This document shows positions 35,907 to 43,925 of a DNA stretch of 64,000 nt, one piece after another. Source of the stretch: an uncultured Micrococcaceae bacterium (lineage in GTDB: Bacteria > Actinomycetota > Actinomycetes > Actinomycetales > Micrococcaceae); contig CANNAD010000001.1 in assembly GCA_947502645.1 (NCBI GenBank), positions 744,001-808,000 of the forward strand, read 5' to 3'. A program made the position numbers and the translations under genes. The notes beneath the pieces were generated by a model. The model had not been told where the DNA came from and ran no database searches. It saw only the letters and a list, made by a program, of their open reading frames with translations. Positions within the stretch are counted from its first letter, which is position 1. Every line of letters begins with the position of its first letter.

Positions 35907-38657
35907 CTACTCCGCCTGAGTGGTCTCCGGTGCCCCGTTGATGTCCAGCAACCGGTAGCGGTCGATGGCCTCCGCAGGTTTCGACGCGTCAACGTCGCCG
36001 CGGCGCACCAGCATTTCAAGCGTCCGCACGACGACGGACTGGGCGTCGATCTTGAAGAAGCGGCGGGCTGCTGCACGGGTGTCGGAGAAGCCGAAGCCGT
36101 CCGCGCCCAGCGATGCGAAGTCGTTCGGCACGAACTGGCGTACCTGGTCCGGGACGGCCTTCATGTAATCCGTCACGGCCACGATCGGCCCTTCAGCACC
36201 CTGGAGCTGCTTCGTGATGAACGGCACCCTGAGCTCGTCGTTCGGGTGGAGGAATGCGTCCTCCTCCGCGTCCAGACCGTCACGGCGCAGTTCGTTCCAG
36301 GAGGTCACGGACCATACGTCGGCTGCCACACCCCAGTCCTCTGCGAGGAGCTTCTGCGCCTCAAGTGCCCACGGAACCGCTACGCCCGAGGCCAGAATCT
36401 GTGCCCGCGGGCCATCGACGCCCTCATCAGCAGCATTGAGCTTGTAGATACCCTTGAGCACGCCCTCAACATCAAGATTGTCAGGGAGCGGGGGCTGAAC
36501 AATCGGCTCGTTGTACACGGTGAGGTAGTACATGACGTTGCGTTCGTCGTCGGACCGTTCCGGGTCCTCCCCGTACATCCGGTTGAGGCCGTCCCGGACA
36601 ATGATGCCGAGTTCATACCCGTACGCGGGGTCATAGGAGACGACGGCGGGGTTGGTTGAGGCGAGGATCGGCGAGTGGCCGTCCGCGTGCTGGAGGCCCT
36701 CACCCGTCAGGGTGGTCCGGCCCGCTGTTGCACCGATGACAAACCCGCGTGCCATCTGGTCGCCCGCAGCCCAGAAAGAGTCTCCCGTGCGCTGGAAACC
36801 GAACATGGAGTAGAACACGTAGACCGGAATGAGCGCTTCGCCGTGCGTGGCATAGGACGTTCCAGCGGCAGTGAATGCGGCTACGGATCCGGCCTCGTTG
36901 ATGCCGGCGTGAATGATCTGGCCCTGCGGTGATTCCTTGTACGCCAGGACCAGCTCGCGGTCCACGGAGAGATAATTCTGGCCGTGCGGGTTGTAGATCT
37001 TCGCGGTCGGGAAGAACGCGTCGATCCCGAAAGTCCGGGACTCATCGGGGACGATCGGCACAATACGCTGACCGAATTCCTTGTCCCGCATCAGGTCCTT
37101 GAGCAGCCGCACGAAAGCCATCGTGGTGGCTGCCTGCTGCTTGCCGGAGCCACGGTTGGCTACCTCGTACGCCTTGTCGCCGGGCAGCACCACCTTGGTG
37201 TGCTTGGTGCGGCGCTCGGGCACTGATCCGCCAAGCTCACGACGGCGGTCCATCATGTACTTGATCTCCGGTGCGTCAACACCCGGGTGGTAGTACGGCG
37301 GCAGGTACGGGTTCTTCTCGAGTTCCTCGTCACTGATCGGGATGCGCAGGTAGTCGCGGAACTCCTTGAGGTCATCAAGGGTCAGCTTCTTCATCTGGTG
37401 CGTGGCGTTACGGCCCTCGAAGTGGCTGCCCAGGCCGTAGCCCTTGACCGTCTTGGCGAGGATCACCGTGGGCTTGCCCTTGAACTCGGTGGCAGCCTTA
37501 TAGGCGGCGTACACCTTGTGGTAATCGTGGCCGCCGCGCTTGAGGTTCCAGATCTGCTGATCTGTCATGTCAGCGACCATGTCCTTGGTCTGCGGGGACT
37601 TTCCAAAGAAGTGGTCCCGCACAAATCCCCCGGACTCAGCCTTATATGTCTGGTAGTCGCCGTCGGCTGTGGTGTTCATGATGTCTACCAGGGCGCCGTC
37701 CTGGTCGCGTTCGAGCAGGTCATCCCACTCCCGACCCCAGACCACCTTGATGACGTTCCAGCCGGCACCGCGGAAGAAGGCCTCGAGTTCCTGCATGATC
37801 TTCCCGTTACCGCGCACCGGACCGTCGAGCCGCTGCAGGTTGCAGTTGATGACGAAGTTCAGATTGTCCAGATTTTCATTGGCGGCCAGCTGCAGTAAGC
37901 CGCGTGATTCGGGTTCGTCCATCTCGCCGTCACCCAGGAACGCCCACACCTGTTGGTCCGAGGTGTCCTTGATGCCCCGGTGCTCCAGATAACGGTTGGA
38001 CTGCGCCTGGTAAATGGCGTTCATGGGGCCAATGCCCATGGATACCGTGGGGAACTCCCAGAAATCGGGCATGAGCCGTGGGTGCGGGTAGGAAGAGAGT
38101 GCGTGGCCTTCGTGGGACTTTTCCTGCCGGAACCCGTCCATATCCTCTTCGGAGAGGCGTCCCTCCATGAACGCACGTGCGTACATGCCCGGGGACGCGT
38201 GGCCCTGGAAGAATATCTGGTCGCCGCCGCCAGGGTGGTCCTTGCCGCGGAAGAAGTGATTGAAGCCAACCTCGTAGAGGGTTGCCGCGCCAGCATATGT
38301 GGAGATGTGACCGCCAACGCCGATCTCCGGACGCTGCGCCCGATGCACCATGACCGCAGCATTCCACCGCATCCAGGCCCGATACTTGCGCTCAATCTCC
38401 TCGTCGCCAGGGAACTTCGGCTCCTGATCGGTGGGGATGGTGTTGACGTAGTCCGTGGTGGTCACCATCGGAACGCCCACACTCTGCGCGCCAGCACGCT
38501 GGAGCAGCGAACGCATGATGTACTGCGCGCGTTCCGTTCCGCCGTTCTTGATCAGCTGATCCAGCGACTCGATCCACTCCGCGGTCTCCTCCGGATCGCC
38601 GTCCGGCAACTGACCGGTGAGTGCACTCAGAATGTCTGTTCCTTCAACTGCAGCCAC
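35907..38657 (-). CDS. aceE: Pyruvate dehydrogenase E1 component, homodimeric type
   Basis: The 916-residue protein is the single-chain E1 that decarboxylates pyruvate with thiamine diphosphate and acetylates the lipoyl group of E2. The ThDP motif [10 protein letters not shown]...[11 protein letters not shown] is clear, with active-site segments such as [15 protein letters not shown] at the N-terminus. The start is GTG 38657 after agagg. Actinobacteria typically use this AceE in a mixed PDH/ODH complex. Neighbouring E2 and E3 genes are absent. Confidence 0.96.
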   Translation of the reverse strand: MAAVEGTDILSALTGQLPDGDPEETAEWIESLDQLIKNGGTERAQYIMRSLLQRAGAQSVGVPMVTTTDYVNTIPTDQEPKFPGDEEIERKYRAWMRWNAAVMVHRAQRPEIGVGGHISTYAGAATLYEVGFNHFFRGKDHPGGGDQIFFQGHASPGMYARAFMEGRLSEEDMDGFRQEKSHEGHALSSYPHPRLMPDFWEFPTVSMGIGPMNAIYQAQSNRYLEHRGIKDTSDQQVWAFLGDGEMDEPESRGLLQLAANENLDNLNFVINCNLQRLDGPVRGNGKIMQELEAFFRGAGWNVIKVVWGREWDDLLERDQDGALVDIMNTTADGDYQTYKAESGGFVRDHFFGKSPQTKDMVADMTDQQIWNLKRGGHDYHKVYAAYKAATEFKGKPTVILAKTVKGYGLGSHFEGRNATHQMKKLTLDDLKEFRDYLRIPISDEELEKNPYLPPYYHPGVDAPEIKYMMDRRRELGGSVPERRTKHTKVVLPGDKAYEVANRGSGKQQAATTMAFVRLLKDLMRDKEFGQRIVPIVPDESRTFGIDAFFPTAKIYNPHGQNYLSVDRELVLAYKESPQGQIIHAGINEAGSVAAFTAAGTSYATHGEALIPVYVFYSMFGFQRTGDSFWAAGDQMARGFVIGATAGRTTLTGEGLQHADGHSPILASTNPAVVSYDPAYGYELGIIVRDGLNRMYGEDPERSDDERNVMYYLTVYNEPIVQPPLPDNLDVEGVLKGIYKLNAADEGVDGPRAQILASGVAVPWALEAQKLLAEDWGVAADVWSVTSWNELRRDGLDAEEDAFLHPNDELRVPFITKQLQGAEGPIVAVTDYMKAVPDQVRQFVPNDFASLGADGFGFSDTRAAARRFFKIDAQSVVVRTLEMLVRRGDVDASKPAEAIDRYRLLDINGAPETTQAE

Positions 38658-38850
38658 GCCAAACCTCTTCCGCCCCGCCGGGTTTACCCGACAAGCTCTT
38701 ACATTGTCCTGAATTTGTCACGCCGTGCAGATGCCAATTTCGAGTGGTGGAGACACCGCCGCCGTCAACCATACCGGCTCCATGCACAGCGCGGTCGCCG
38801 AAGATACTATTCCGGGGCGCGGTTGGCTGCGGACGTGCGAAAATATGGCC

Positions 38851-39246
38851 ATGGCACAGCGTACCCCCACCACCACCGCTGCTCTTGACGTCAGCCAGCG
38901 GCAACAGTTGGCACGGGCGTTCCAGGAGAACGACGACGTCACGATATTTGTGAACGGCACGTCCCTGAAACTTCCCGCCCAGGGTACTGCCGCCGTCGTC
39001 GATCTCATCCGTAGACTGGCCGACGGCGACGCCGTCATGGTCTCCTCTGTGACAGAGCTGTTGACCACATCCCAGGCGGCGGAGACTGCGGGGATCTCCC
39101 ATACCTATCTGCGGAACCTGACCGACGCAGGCGTTATTCCCGTTGAGTACCGGGGAACGCACCGTCGAATCCGGCTGACGGATATTCTTGATTGGCTCGA
39201 AGAACAGAAGAACGCGCAACATGGCACCACCGAGAACGCAAAGTAG
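38851..39246 (+). CDS. Excisionase-type HTH antitoxin-like protein
   Basis: A 131-residue protein. The first half (LDVSQRQQLARAFQENDDVT ... VDLIRRLADGD) resembles type II antitoxins of the PIN/VapBC kind, and the second is a MerR/Xis winged HTH (LLTTSQAAETAGISHTYLRN, YRGTHRRIRLTDILDWLEEQ). ATG 38845 two codons earlier is equally possible. No PIN toxin follows; the next gene is a small membrane protein, so it may be an orphan. Confidence 0.75.
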   Translation: MAQRTPTTTAALDVSQRQQLARAFQENDDVTIFVNGTSLKLPAQGTAAVVDLIRRLADGDAVMVSSVTELLTTSQAAETAGISHTYLRNLTDAGVIPVEYRGTHRRIRLTDILDWLEEQKNAQHGTTENAK

Positions 39247-39255
39247 GCAACACAT

Positions 39256-39489
39256 ATGAGGAAGAGAGTCTGGGTACGGGCGGTCGTGCGCCTGGCCATC
39301 GGGCTGCTCACGGGCTATCTGGCGTTCCTGGCCGCAGTTGCCATGAACCGTTCGGAGATGTCGGCAATTCTCATGGCCGTCGTCGTTGGTGTTGCGGCTA
39401 CCCTCATCGCGGAGACATGGCAGACGAACCGCCGGGCCAGGAAGCGCCGTCAAAACGCTGAACCGCCAACCGGCCCGCATAAGCCCTAG
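39256..39489 (+). CDS. Small two-helix membrane protein
   Basis: A 77-residue protein with a basic start (MRKRVWVRAVV), two hydrophobic helices separated by NRSEMS, and a basic tail. It lies ten bases after the HTH gene and overlaps the PucR gene end by 4 nt on the opposite strand. Function unknown. Confidence 0.65.
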   Translation: MRKRVWVRAVVRLAIGLLTGYLAFLAAVAMNRSEMSAILMAVVVGVAATLIAETWQTNRRARKRRQNAEPPTGPHKP

Positions 39490-40691
39490 ATTCGGGGACG
39501 ATCAGCCCAACGCGCGGCCTTCAGGGCAACGTGCAATTCCACCCTGACGGGACCGCTCATCGGATCCGCCCCGATGATCGAGCGCACCCGCGCAAGGCGG
39601 TTGTAGAGCGTGCTCCGATGCAGGTGCAGCACATCGGCTACCTCCTGCACGGAACCGCTGTGGTCGTACATGAGCTCCAGCAACGGCCGGAGTTCGCGTG
39701 CCGGGTCCCCTGCCTTGAGTTCGCTGAAGCGGACGGAGTTCGGCCCTGCAGCTTCGCCCAGGAAATGTTGGTAGATGCCGATGCTGCGGTAATCCACGAC
39801 GGCCCCCAGCTCTGGATCGACAGCCGCCGCCTGGACGGCCTGCCTGGCCTGCCGGAGGGCCTCGGGCAACGCACTGACCTCGCTGAAGGGTTCACTCAGA
39901 CCAAGGATGACGGGCGCCGCTTTCCGTCCTGATCGTTTGTCCAGTTCGTCACGGTGCCCACGCTGGACCCGATCGAACTCCGGCCTCATGGCGGTACCGC
40001 GGAAGAGTACGACGGCGTGTGTTTCCCTCCCCGCGCTGAACAGTGCTGCGTCAATCCCAACCGTTGCCTGCAGGGCAGCCGTACGATGGGCCAGTAAGCT
40101 CGCCTGCGGGTCCTGGGTGGGCTCCATGCCGTGCTCAAATTCCAGAAGGACGCCCAGACACCACGGCCCACGGTGCTGCACCACACGCCAGTGGGCAACC
40201 TCCTCCAGAGCCTCCCTCCGCCCCGAACACGCGTCCAGAAACCCGGCCTCCAACTGCCGGCGCTGTTCCGAGGCTGCAGTGTTTGAATCAAGGAGCAGCT
40301 CCCCCAGCAGATCCAGTTCGCCGCGCACTGCGGGCAAACGCTCCAGGATCGCTGCGGCGCCCACCTCCTCAGGATCCTGCTGAACCCAGAGGTAGCCCAC
40401 CCTGAAGCCCCTCACCAGCAGCGGCACGCAAACCCGCCCGAGCATGCCCAGCTCTTCGTTGGCCGGCACCACCACTGGACGGACCGCCGTCGAAATACCG
40501 TGCTGCAACTGCCAGCGGCCCACATCTTCGGGGACGCGTTTGCTCAGCAGGAAGTTCACCCGCACCCGGTCCGCTACATGCCGGTGGCTGCTGTAGGAGA
40601 GCAGGACGCCGTCGAGGTCCTCCAGGGACAATCCGCGGTCCAGGCCCTCTGCGATGCGCTCCACGCACTGGTCCACCTCAAGCGATTTCAT
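39486..40691 (-). CDS. PucR/CdaR-family transcriptional regulator
   Basis: The 401-residue protein ends with the PucR C-terminal HTH: SGSVQEVADVLHLHRSTLYN then RLARVRSIIG. The middle GGDEF-like/CdaR region is present. It is divergent from ald, and PucR-type activators (for example AdeR or AldR-like roles) often control alanine dehydrogenase. Putative sites are at 40723-40759. Confidence 0.87.
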   Translation of the reverse strand: MKSLEVDQCVERIAEGLDRGLSLEDLDGVLLSYSSHRHVADRVRVNFLLSKRVPEDVGRWQLQHGISTAVRPVVVPANEELGMLGRVCVPLLVRGFRVGYLWVQQDPEEVGAAAILERLPAVRGELDLLGELLLDSNTAASEQRRQLEAGFLDACSGRREALEEVAHWRVVQHRGPWCLGVLLEFEHGMEPTQDPQASLLAHRTAALQATVGIDAALFSAGRETHAVVLFRGTAMRPEFDRVQRGHRDELDKRSGRKAAPVILGLSEPFSEVSALPEALRQARQAVQAAAVDPELGAVVDYRSIGIYQHFLGEAAGPNSVRFSELKAGDPARELRPLLELMYDHSGSVQEVADVLHLHRSTLYNRLARVRSIIGADPMSGPVRVELHVALKAARWADRPRI

Positions 40692-40722
40692 GACAGTGAC
40701 GATACCGACGAAACAACATTAA

Positions 40723-40759
40723 GCGACAATTGACGCTCGTTGATTCGACATTTGTCGAT
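40723..40759. promoter_or_regulatory. Putative regulator-binding sites between pucR-type gene and ald
   Basis: Two related palindromic elements: GCGACAATTGACGC (40723-40736) and CGACA-TT-TGTCG (40746-40757). Both use CGACA half sites in the divergent promoter region, 130-170 nt before ald. Confidence 0.5.
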
Positions 40760-40888
40760 TCGCCTCCGTGCTGTATCGCCATTCAGCCCTTTTCCCCGGG
40801 GTTGAGAGGTCCATTCCACCTCGCTGGCCCTTGATCTCGAACCTACGATTAAGAAAGTCCCCACCCGGCCACAGCAATGGAGCAGACC

Positions 40889-42001
40889 GTGATCATCGGC
40901 GTCCCCAAAGAAGTAAAGAACAACGAATACCGTGTAGCGATCACGGCCTCCGGCGTGCTGGAGTTTGTCTCCAATGGTCATACGGTTCTGATCCAGACCT
41001 CTGCCGGCACCGGCTCCAACATCACGGACGAGGAATACGCCGCGGCCGGTGCAACGATTGTGGACACAGCCGATGAGCTGTGGGCCCGCTCGGACATGGT
41101 CATGAAGGTCAAGGAGCCCATCGCCTCCGAGTACCACCGCTTCCGCGAGGGGCTCATCCTCTTCACGTATCTGCACCTCGCCGCAGAAGCGGAACTGACC
41201 CACGAACTGGTGAAGGCCGGCGTAACAGCGATCGCGTACGAAACGGTCCAGGAGGGCCGCGCCCTGCCGCTGCTGGCTCCCATGTCCGAAGTAGCTGGAC
41301 GGCTCTCCGTCCAGATGGGCGCACAGGTCATGATGGCCTCCGGTGGAGGCCCAGGATTGCTCCTCGGCGGCGTCCCCGGTGTTCGCCCCGCCAAGGTCGT
41401 GGTACTTGGTGCCGGTGTGGCCGGAACAAACGCGACGGCGATGGCAGTTGGCACGGGCGCTGAAGTAACGCTTCTGGATATCAACATCAACCGGCTGCGC
41501 GAGATCGACGCGATCTACGCCGGCCGGGTCAAGACCGTCGCCTCCAACAAGCTCGAAATCGAGCGGTCCGTCCTTGAAGCTGATCTGGTCATTGGTTCAG
41601 TCCTCATCCCCGGCGCGAAGGCCCCCAAACTCGTCACGAACGACTTGGTGTCGCGGATGAAACCGGGCTCGGTACTGGTCGACATTGCTGTGGATCAGGG
41701 CGGCTGCTTTGAGGACTCCCACGCAACCACGCATCAGGACCCGACGTTCCCTGTGCACAACTCACTGTTCTACTGCGTTGCGAACATGCCGGGCGCCGTT
41801 CCGAACACCTCCACCTATGCGCTGACCAACGTCACCCTGCGCTACGCGGTACTCCTCGCCAACAAGGGGGTCAAGGCAGCCCTTGAAAGCAACGCCTCGC
41901 TGGCCTTGGGCCTCAATGTTGCCGCAGGTAAGGTCACGAACCGCTCGGTTGCCGAGGCGCACGGCCTGGAACTCACCGAGGACTGGGCAACACTGGTCTA
42001 A
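40889..42001 (+). CDS. ald: Alanine dehydrogenase
   Basis: A 370-residue NAD-dependent enzyme that interconverts alanine and pyruvate plus ammonia. It opens MIIGVPKEVKNNEYRVAITA and has MKVKEPI with the active-site Lys, HLAAEAELT and VVLGAGVAGTNA. GTG 40889 is preferred to ATG 40877: ggag lies six bases before it, ATG 40877 has no ribosome site, and the family starts with MIIGVPKE. A strong terminator follows. Confidence 0.96.
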   Translation: MIIGVPKEVKNNEYRVAITASGVLEFVSNGHTVLIQTSAGTGSNITDEEYAAAGATIVDTADELWARSDMVMKVKEPIASEYHRFREGLILFTYLHLAAEAELTHELVKAGVTAIAYETVQEGRALPLLAPMSEVAGRLSVQMGAQVMMASGGGPGLLLGGVPGVRPAKVVVLGAGVAGTNATAMAVGTGAEVTLLDININRLREIDAIYAGRVKTVASNKLEIERSVLEADLVIGSVLIPGAKAPKLVTNDLVSRMKPGSVLVDIAVDQGGCFEDSHATTHQDPTFPVHNSLFYCVANMPGAVPNTSTYALTNVTLRYAVLLANKGVKAALESNASLALGLNVAAGKVTNRSVAEAHGLELTEDWATLV

Positions 42002-42008
42002 CGACGAA

Positions 42009-42040
42009 AAGCCCGGCTGCCTGTCGGTGCAGCCGGGCTT
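42009..42040. terminator. Bidirectional terminator after ald
   Basis: AAGCCCGGCTGC (42009-42020) and its complement (42029-42040) form a 12-bp perfect stem with an 8-nt loop, between ald and the convergent peptide gene. Confidence 0.88.
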
Positions 42041-42069
42041 CTCGCGGTGGGGTCAGTGGTGGTGAAGCG

Positions 42070-42300
42070 CTAGTGCCAGAGCTGATCTGCCCAAGCGGCA
42101 TCCCGCAGGTAGTCCCGTGCGGGCCCGAGGTTCCATAATTCTCCGCAGGAGGCGAGGAAACCCATACCGCACATGTCCTCGACGATGTCCGTTGAGCATC
42201 CCAGCGCGTCGCTGAGGTCCTGCGTACTTTCGGCCCGAATGACCTCGTCTTTGGTAGCCATCAGTGTTGTCCCTCCATCTACTGCTGCCTCGGCGGTCAT
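42070..42300 (-). CDS. Small Cys/Trp-containing peptide, RiPP-precursor candidate
   Basis: From ATG 42300 it encodes 76 residues; its ATG overlaps the TGA of the upstream enzyme gene. ATG 42261 (MATKDEV..., 63 residues) has ggaggg nine bases upstream and is the other candidate. The acidic first half (IRAESTQDLSDALG) looks like a leader. The second half holds three Cys (LGCSTDIVEDMC, FLASCGELWN) and ends AWADQLWH. It is coupled to the thiopeptide-type enzyme, which suggests it is the substrate; I know no homologue. Confidence 0.6.
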   Translation of the reverse strand: MTAEAAVDGGTTLMATKDEVIRAESTQDLSDALGCSTDIVEDMCGMGFLASCGELWNLGPARDYLRDAAWADQLWH

Positions 42301-43259
42301 GAGTGTCGCTTCCCTCGGGGTAGTGGTTCGAAGTCCGGACACCATGTCCGTGCGTAGAGCCCCAGTGCAGCTTCCTCGCGGGAGGTGAAGCCGAGGCGAT
42401 TGAGTAGCGTATGTGCCTGATACACAGTCAGGTGCTGTGCGCTGCGGCTGACACGCGCTTTGTCGGCCTTGTACAGATACGTATCGAGTGCACGGAACCA
42501 GCGGCGTCGCCAATTGTGAACAGCAGATTCCGCTGCCGTTGCCGCCATCAGCGAGTGCATCGGTGAAAGTCTCGCTTCGATCTGCGCTGTCATGGCTTCA
42601 CGAACACCGGTGGCCCTCGGGCCGAAGTTGGCGGTGCAGGTTTTCAGGTGACTGTCCCAGTAATAGTCCCAGGAGAGCCGGCGTCGGTCCTGCCAGTTCG
42701 CGGAACGAGGACCCTTCATCATGCTCCGGGCCGAATCGAACAGCAGCAAGGCTGCGATCGCTGAACGGCTCTGGGTTTTGCTGTATCGCTGGGTCGCCCA
42801 AGCACAGAGTTCGGAAGATAGTTCGAAGGCTTCCTCTGCAAGCTGCAAACCCTCGACGCCCCCGTAGGTGACTAGTTCTGCTTCCAACTGCGGATCAGCG
42901 GCGCCGAAAGATGAGAAGGAGCGGTCGCTTGCGGGCAAAGACTGGTGCTGCTTGATCGTCAATTGTGGCATCACGCCACCAGCCTGGGCTAGGAGGGAAC
43001 GTTGAATCCCCTGGAGCCGGTCGATTGTTGACTGGGGCGCAAGGATCCGCATGCGTACCTGGGCCGATGAGGGTTCGTCGCAGCGCGTGTAGAACCAGCG
43101 CTTGGCGCCGAGCACCCTGGCCTGCGCCGCCAGCGGGGTAACCAGATCTGCGATGATGCCGTCCGCTACATCGAAACCGCCGGTCATAACGGAGAAATGC
43201 CACCATTGGTCGCTTGCAACTGTCCGCGAGGCGGGTCGAACCGCTGTCAGCTGACTCAT
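42297..43259 (-). CDS. Thiopeptide-type bacteriocin biosynthesis protein (stand-alone SpaB_C/small LanB-like)
   Basis: The 320-residue protein matches the SpaB_C/thiopep_ocin domain. It has WWHFSVMTGGFDVADGIIAD, then KRWFYTRCDEP and VRMRILAP near residues 55-75, and RRRWFRALDTYLY near 245. The full lantibiotic dehydratase glutamylation domain is absent. Stand-alone members include the PEARL enzymes, which use aminoacyl-tRNA to extend peptide C-termini, and partners of split LanB enzymes. ATG 43259 follows aaggag. It lies between the repeat peptide gene and the small peptide gene. Confidence 0.78.
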   Translation of the reverse strand: MSQLTAVRPASRTVASDQWWHFSVMTGGFDVADGIIADLVTPLAAQARVLGAKRWFYTRCDEPSSAQVRMRILAPQSTIDRLQGIQRSLLAQAGGVMPQLTIKQHQSLPASDRSFSSFGAADPQLEAELVTYGGVEGLQLAEEAFELSSELCAWATQRYSKTQSRSAIAALLLFDSARSMMKGPRSANWQDRRRLSWDYYWDSHLKTCTANFGPRATGVREAMTAQIEARLSPMHSLMAATAAESAVHNWRRRWFRALDTYLYKADKARVSRSAQHLTVYQAHTLLNRLGFTSREEAALGLYARTWCPDFEPLPRGKRHS

Positions 43260-43288
43260 GGAATGTCTCCTTCCGGATCATGTGGTTA

Positions 43289-43343
43289 GCCCCGCTGGGG
43301 CGAGTTTATTGATGGTTGCCAGCGTGTTGGAACACCGGCAACC
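43289..43343 (-). terminator. Twin hairpins after the repeat-peptide gene (partial terminator)
   Basis: Two stems lie in the 98-nt gap: GGTTGCC/GGCAACC (43314-43320, 43337-43343) with inner GTGTT/AACAC, and GCCCC-GCT-GGGGC (43289-43301). They would reduce read-through from the peptide gene into the enzyme gene, as is common behind RiPP precursor genes. Confidence 0.7.
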
Positions 43344-43357
43344 TGGAACAGGTCCGG

Positions 43358-43573
43358 CTAGAGAACCTGCTGCTGGGGCCAGTCCCATACGCCGGCTACT
43401 GCCTGCTGGGGCCAGTCCCAAACTCCGGCTACTGCCTGCTGGGGCCAATCCCAAACACCGGCTACTGCCTGCTGGGGCCAATCCCAAACACCGCCCGCGA
43501 CCGTGCTGGTTGCGGGTGCTACCGCGCCAGCTACGATCAAGAACCCGGCGCTTAGGCCGATGATCTTCTTCAT
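43358..43573 (-). CDS. Secreted tandem-repeat peptide precursor (four VWDWPQQ repeats)
   Basis: A 71-residue protein. Residues 1-26 (MKKIIGLSAGFLIVAGAVAP and ATSTVA) form a Sec-type signal peptide: two Lys, a hydrophobic core, and a likely cut after TVA26. The rest is four copies of an 11-residue unit with core GVWDWPQQ, joined by AVA linkers, then QVL. Start ATG 43573 has aaggga five bases upstream. The repeat is exact at the protein level across all four cores. No homologue is known to me. Confidence 0.85.
   Translation of the reverse strand: MKKIIGLSAGFLIVAGAVAPATSTVAGGVWDWPQQAVAGVWDWPQQAVAGVWDWPQQAVAGVWDWPQQQVL
43370..43501 (-). repeat. Four 33-bp direct repeats inside the peptide gene
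   Basis: CTGCTGGGGCC recurs at 43370, 43403, 43436 and 43469, exactly 33 bp apart. Unit differences are few and mostly synonymous (for example gtccca against atccca), so the peptide repeat is kept while the DNA drifts. Confidence 0.95.
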
Positions 43574-43925
43574 GAGATTCCCTTCGAGTGACAACGTGCT
43601 TCCTGCCTCGGTCGCTGAGCTCCCGATGAATCAAGAATGTCCTGTCCTCAGTTCACTGTCTAGCTGGGATGATGCCCTATTGAGGACATGGCAGAATCTG
43701 GACTCTGGCAGGAACCTGCCCTCTCAAAATCTGTGGGCCAACAGGCGTTATGGCGCGAAAACCCGGAGATTCCGGCCCTGTAGGATGAACACAACTTGTA
43801 AGGTGTCATTAACCGGCCATGGCAGATTCTGGCGTACTGAAACGTCCTTGTTCAGCGGCGCGGTGCTTGGTCCTGTAGGGACCGTGGCAAGGCCGATGCA
43901 GCGGCGTAGCGCAGAGAGGACGACA
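43574..43925. promoter_or_regulatory. 352-bp divergent promoter region with repeated operator-like sites
   Basis: No gene is seen in this gap between the peptide gene and the regulator. It holds two copies of CATGGCAGAWTCTGG (43687-43701 and 43818-43832), each with an inner CAGA-W-TCTG palindrome, and the perfect palindrome GGCAGGAACCTGCC (43707-43720). The copies are 131 bp apart. They are good candidates for binding by the divergent regulator. Confidence 0.6.

Noticed and set aside
43370-43501. Possible CRISPR-like direct repeats
   Set aside because: The 33-bp units are contiguous with no spacers, and they encode an in-frame peptide repeat behind a signal peptide.
43503-43925. Longer start for the TrmB/LuxR regulator
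   Set aside because: The upstream open frame overlaps the peptide gene and promoter region, while GTG 43926 has a good ribosome site and gives the normal domain start.
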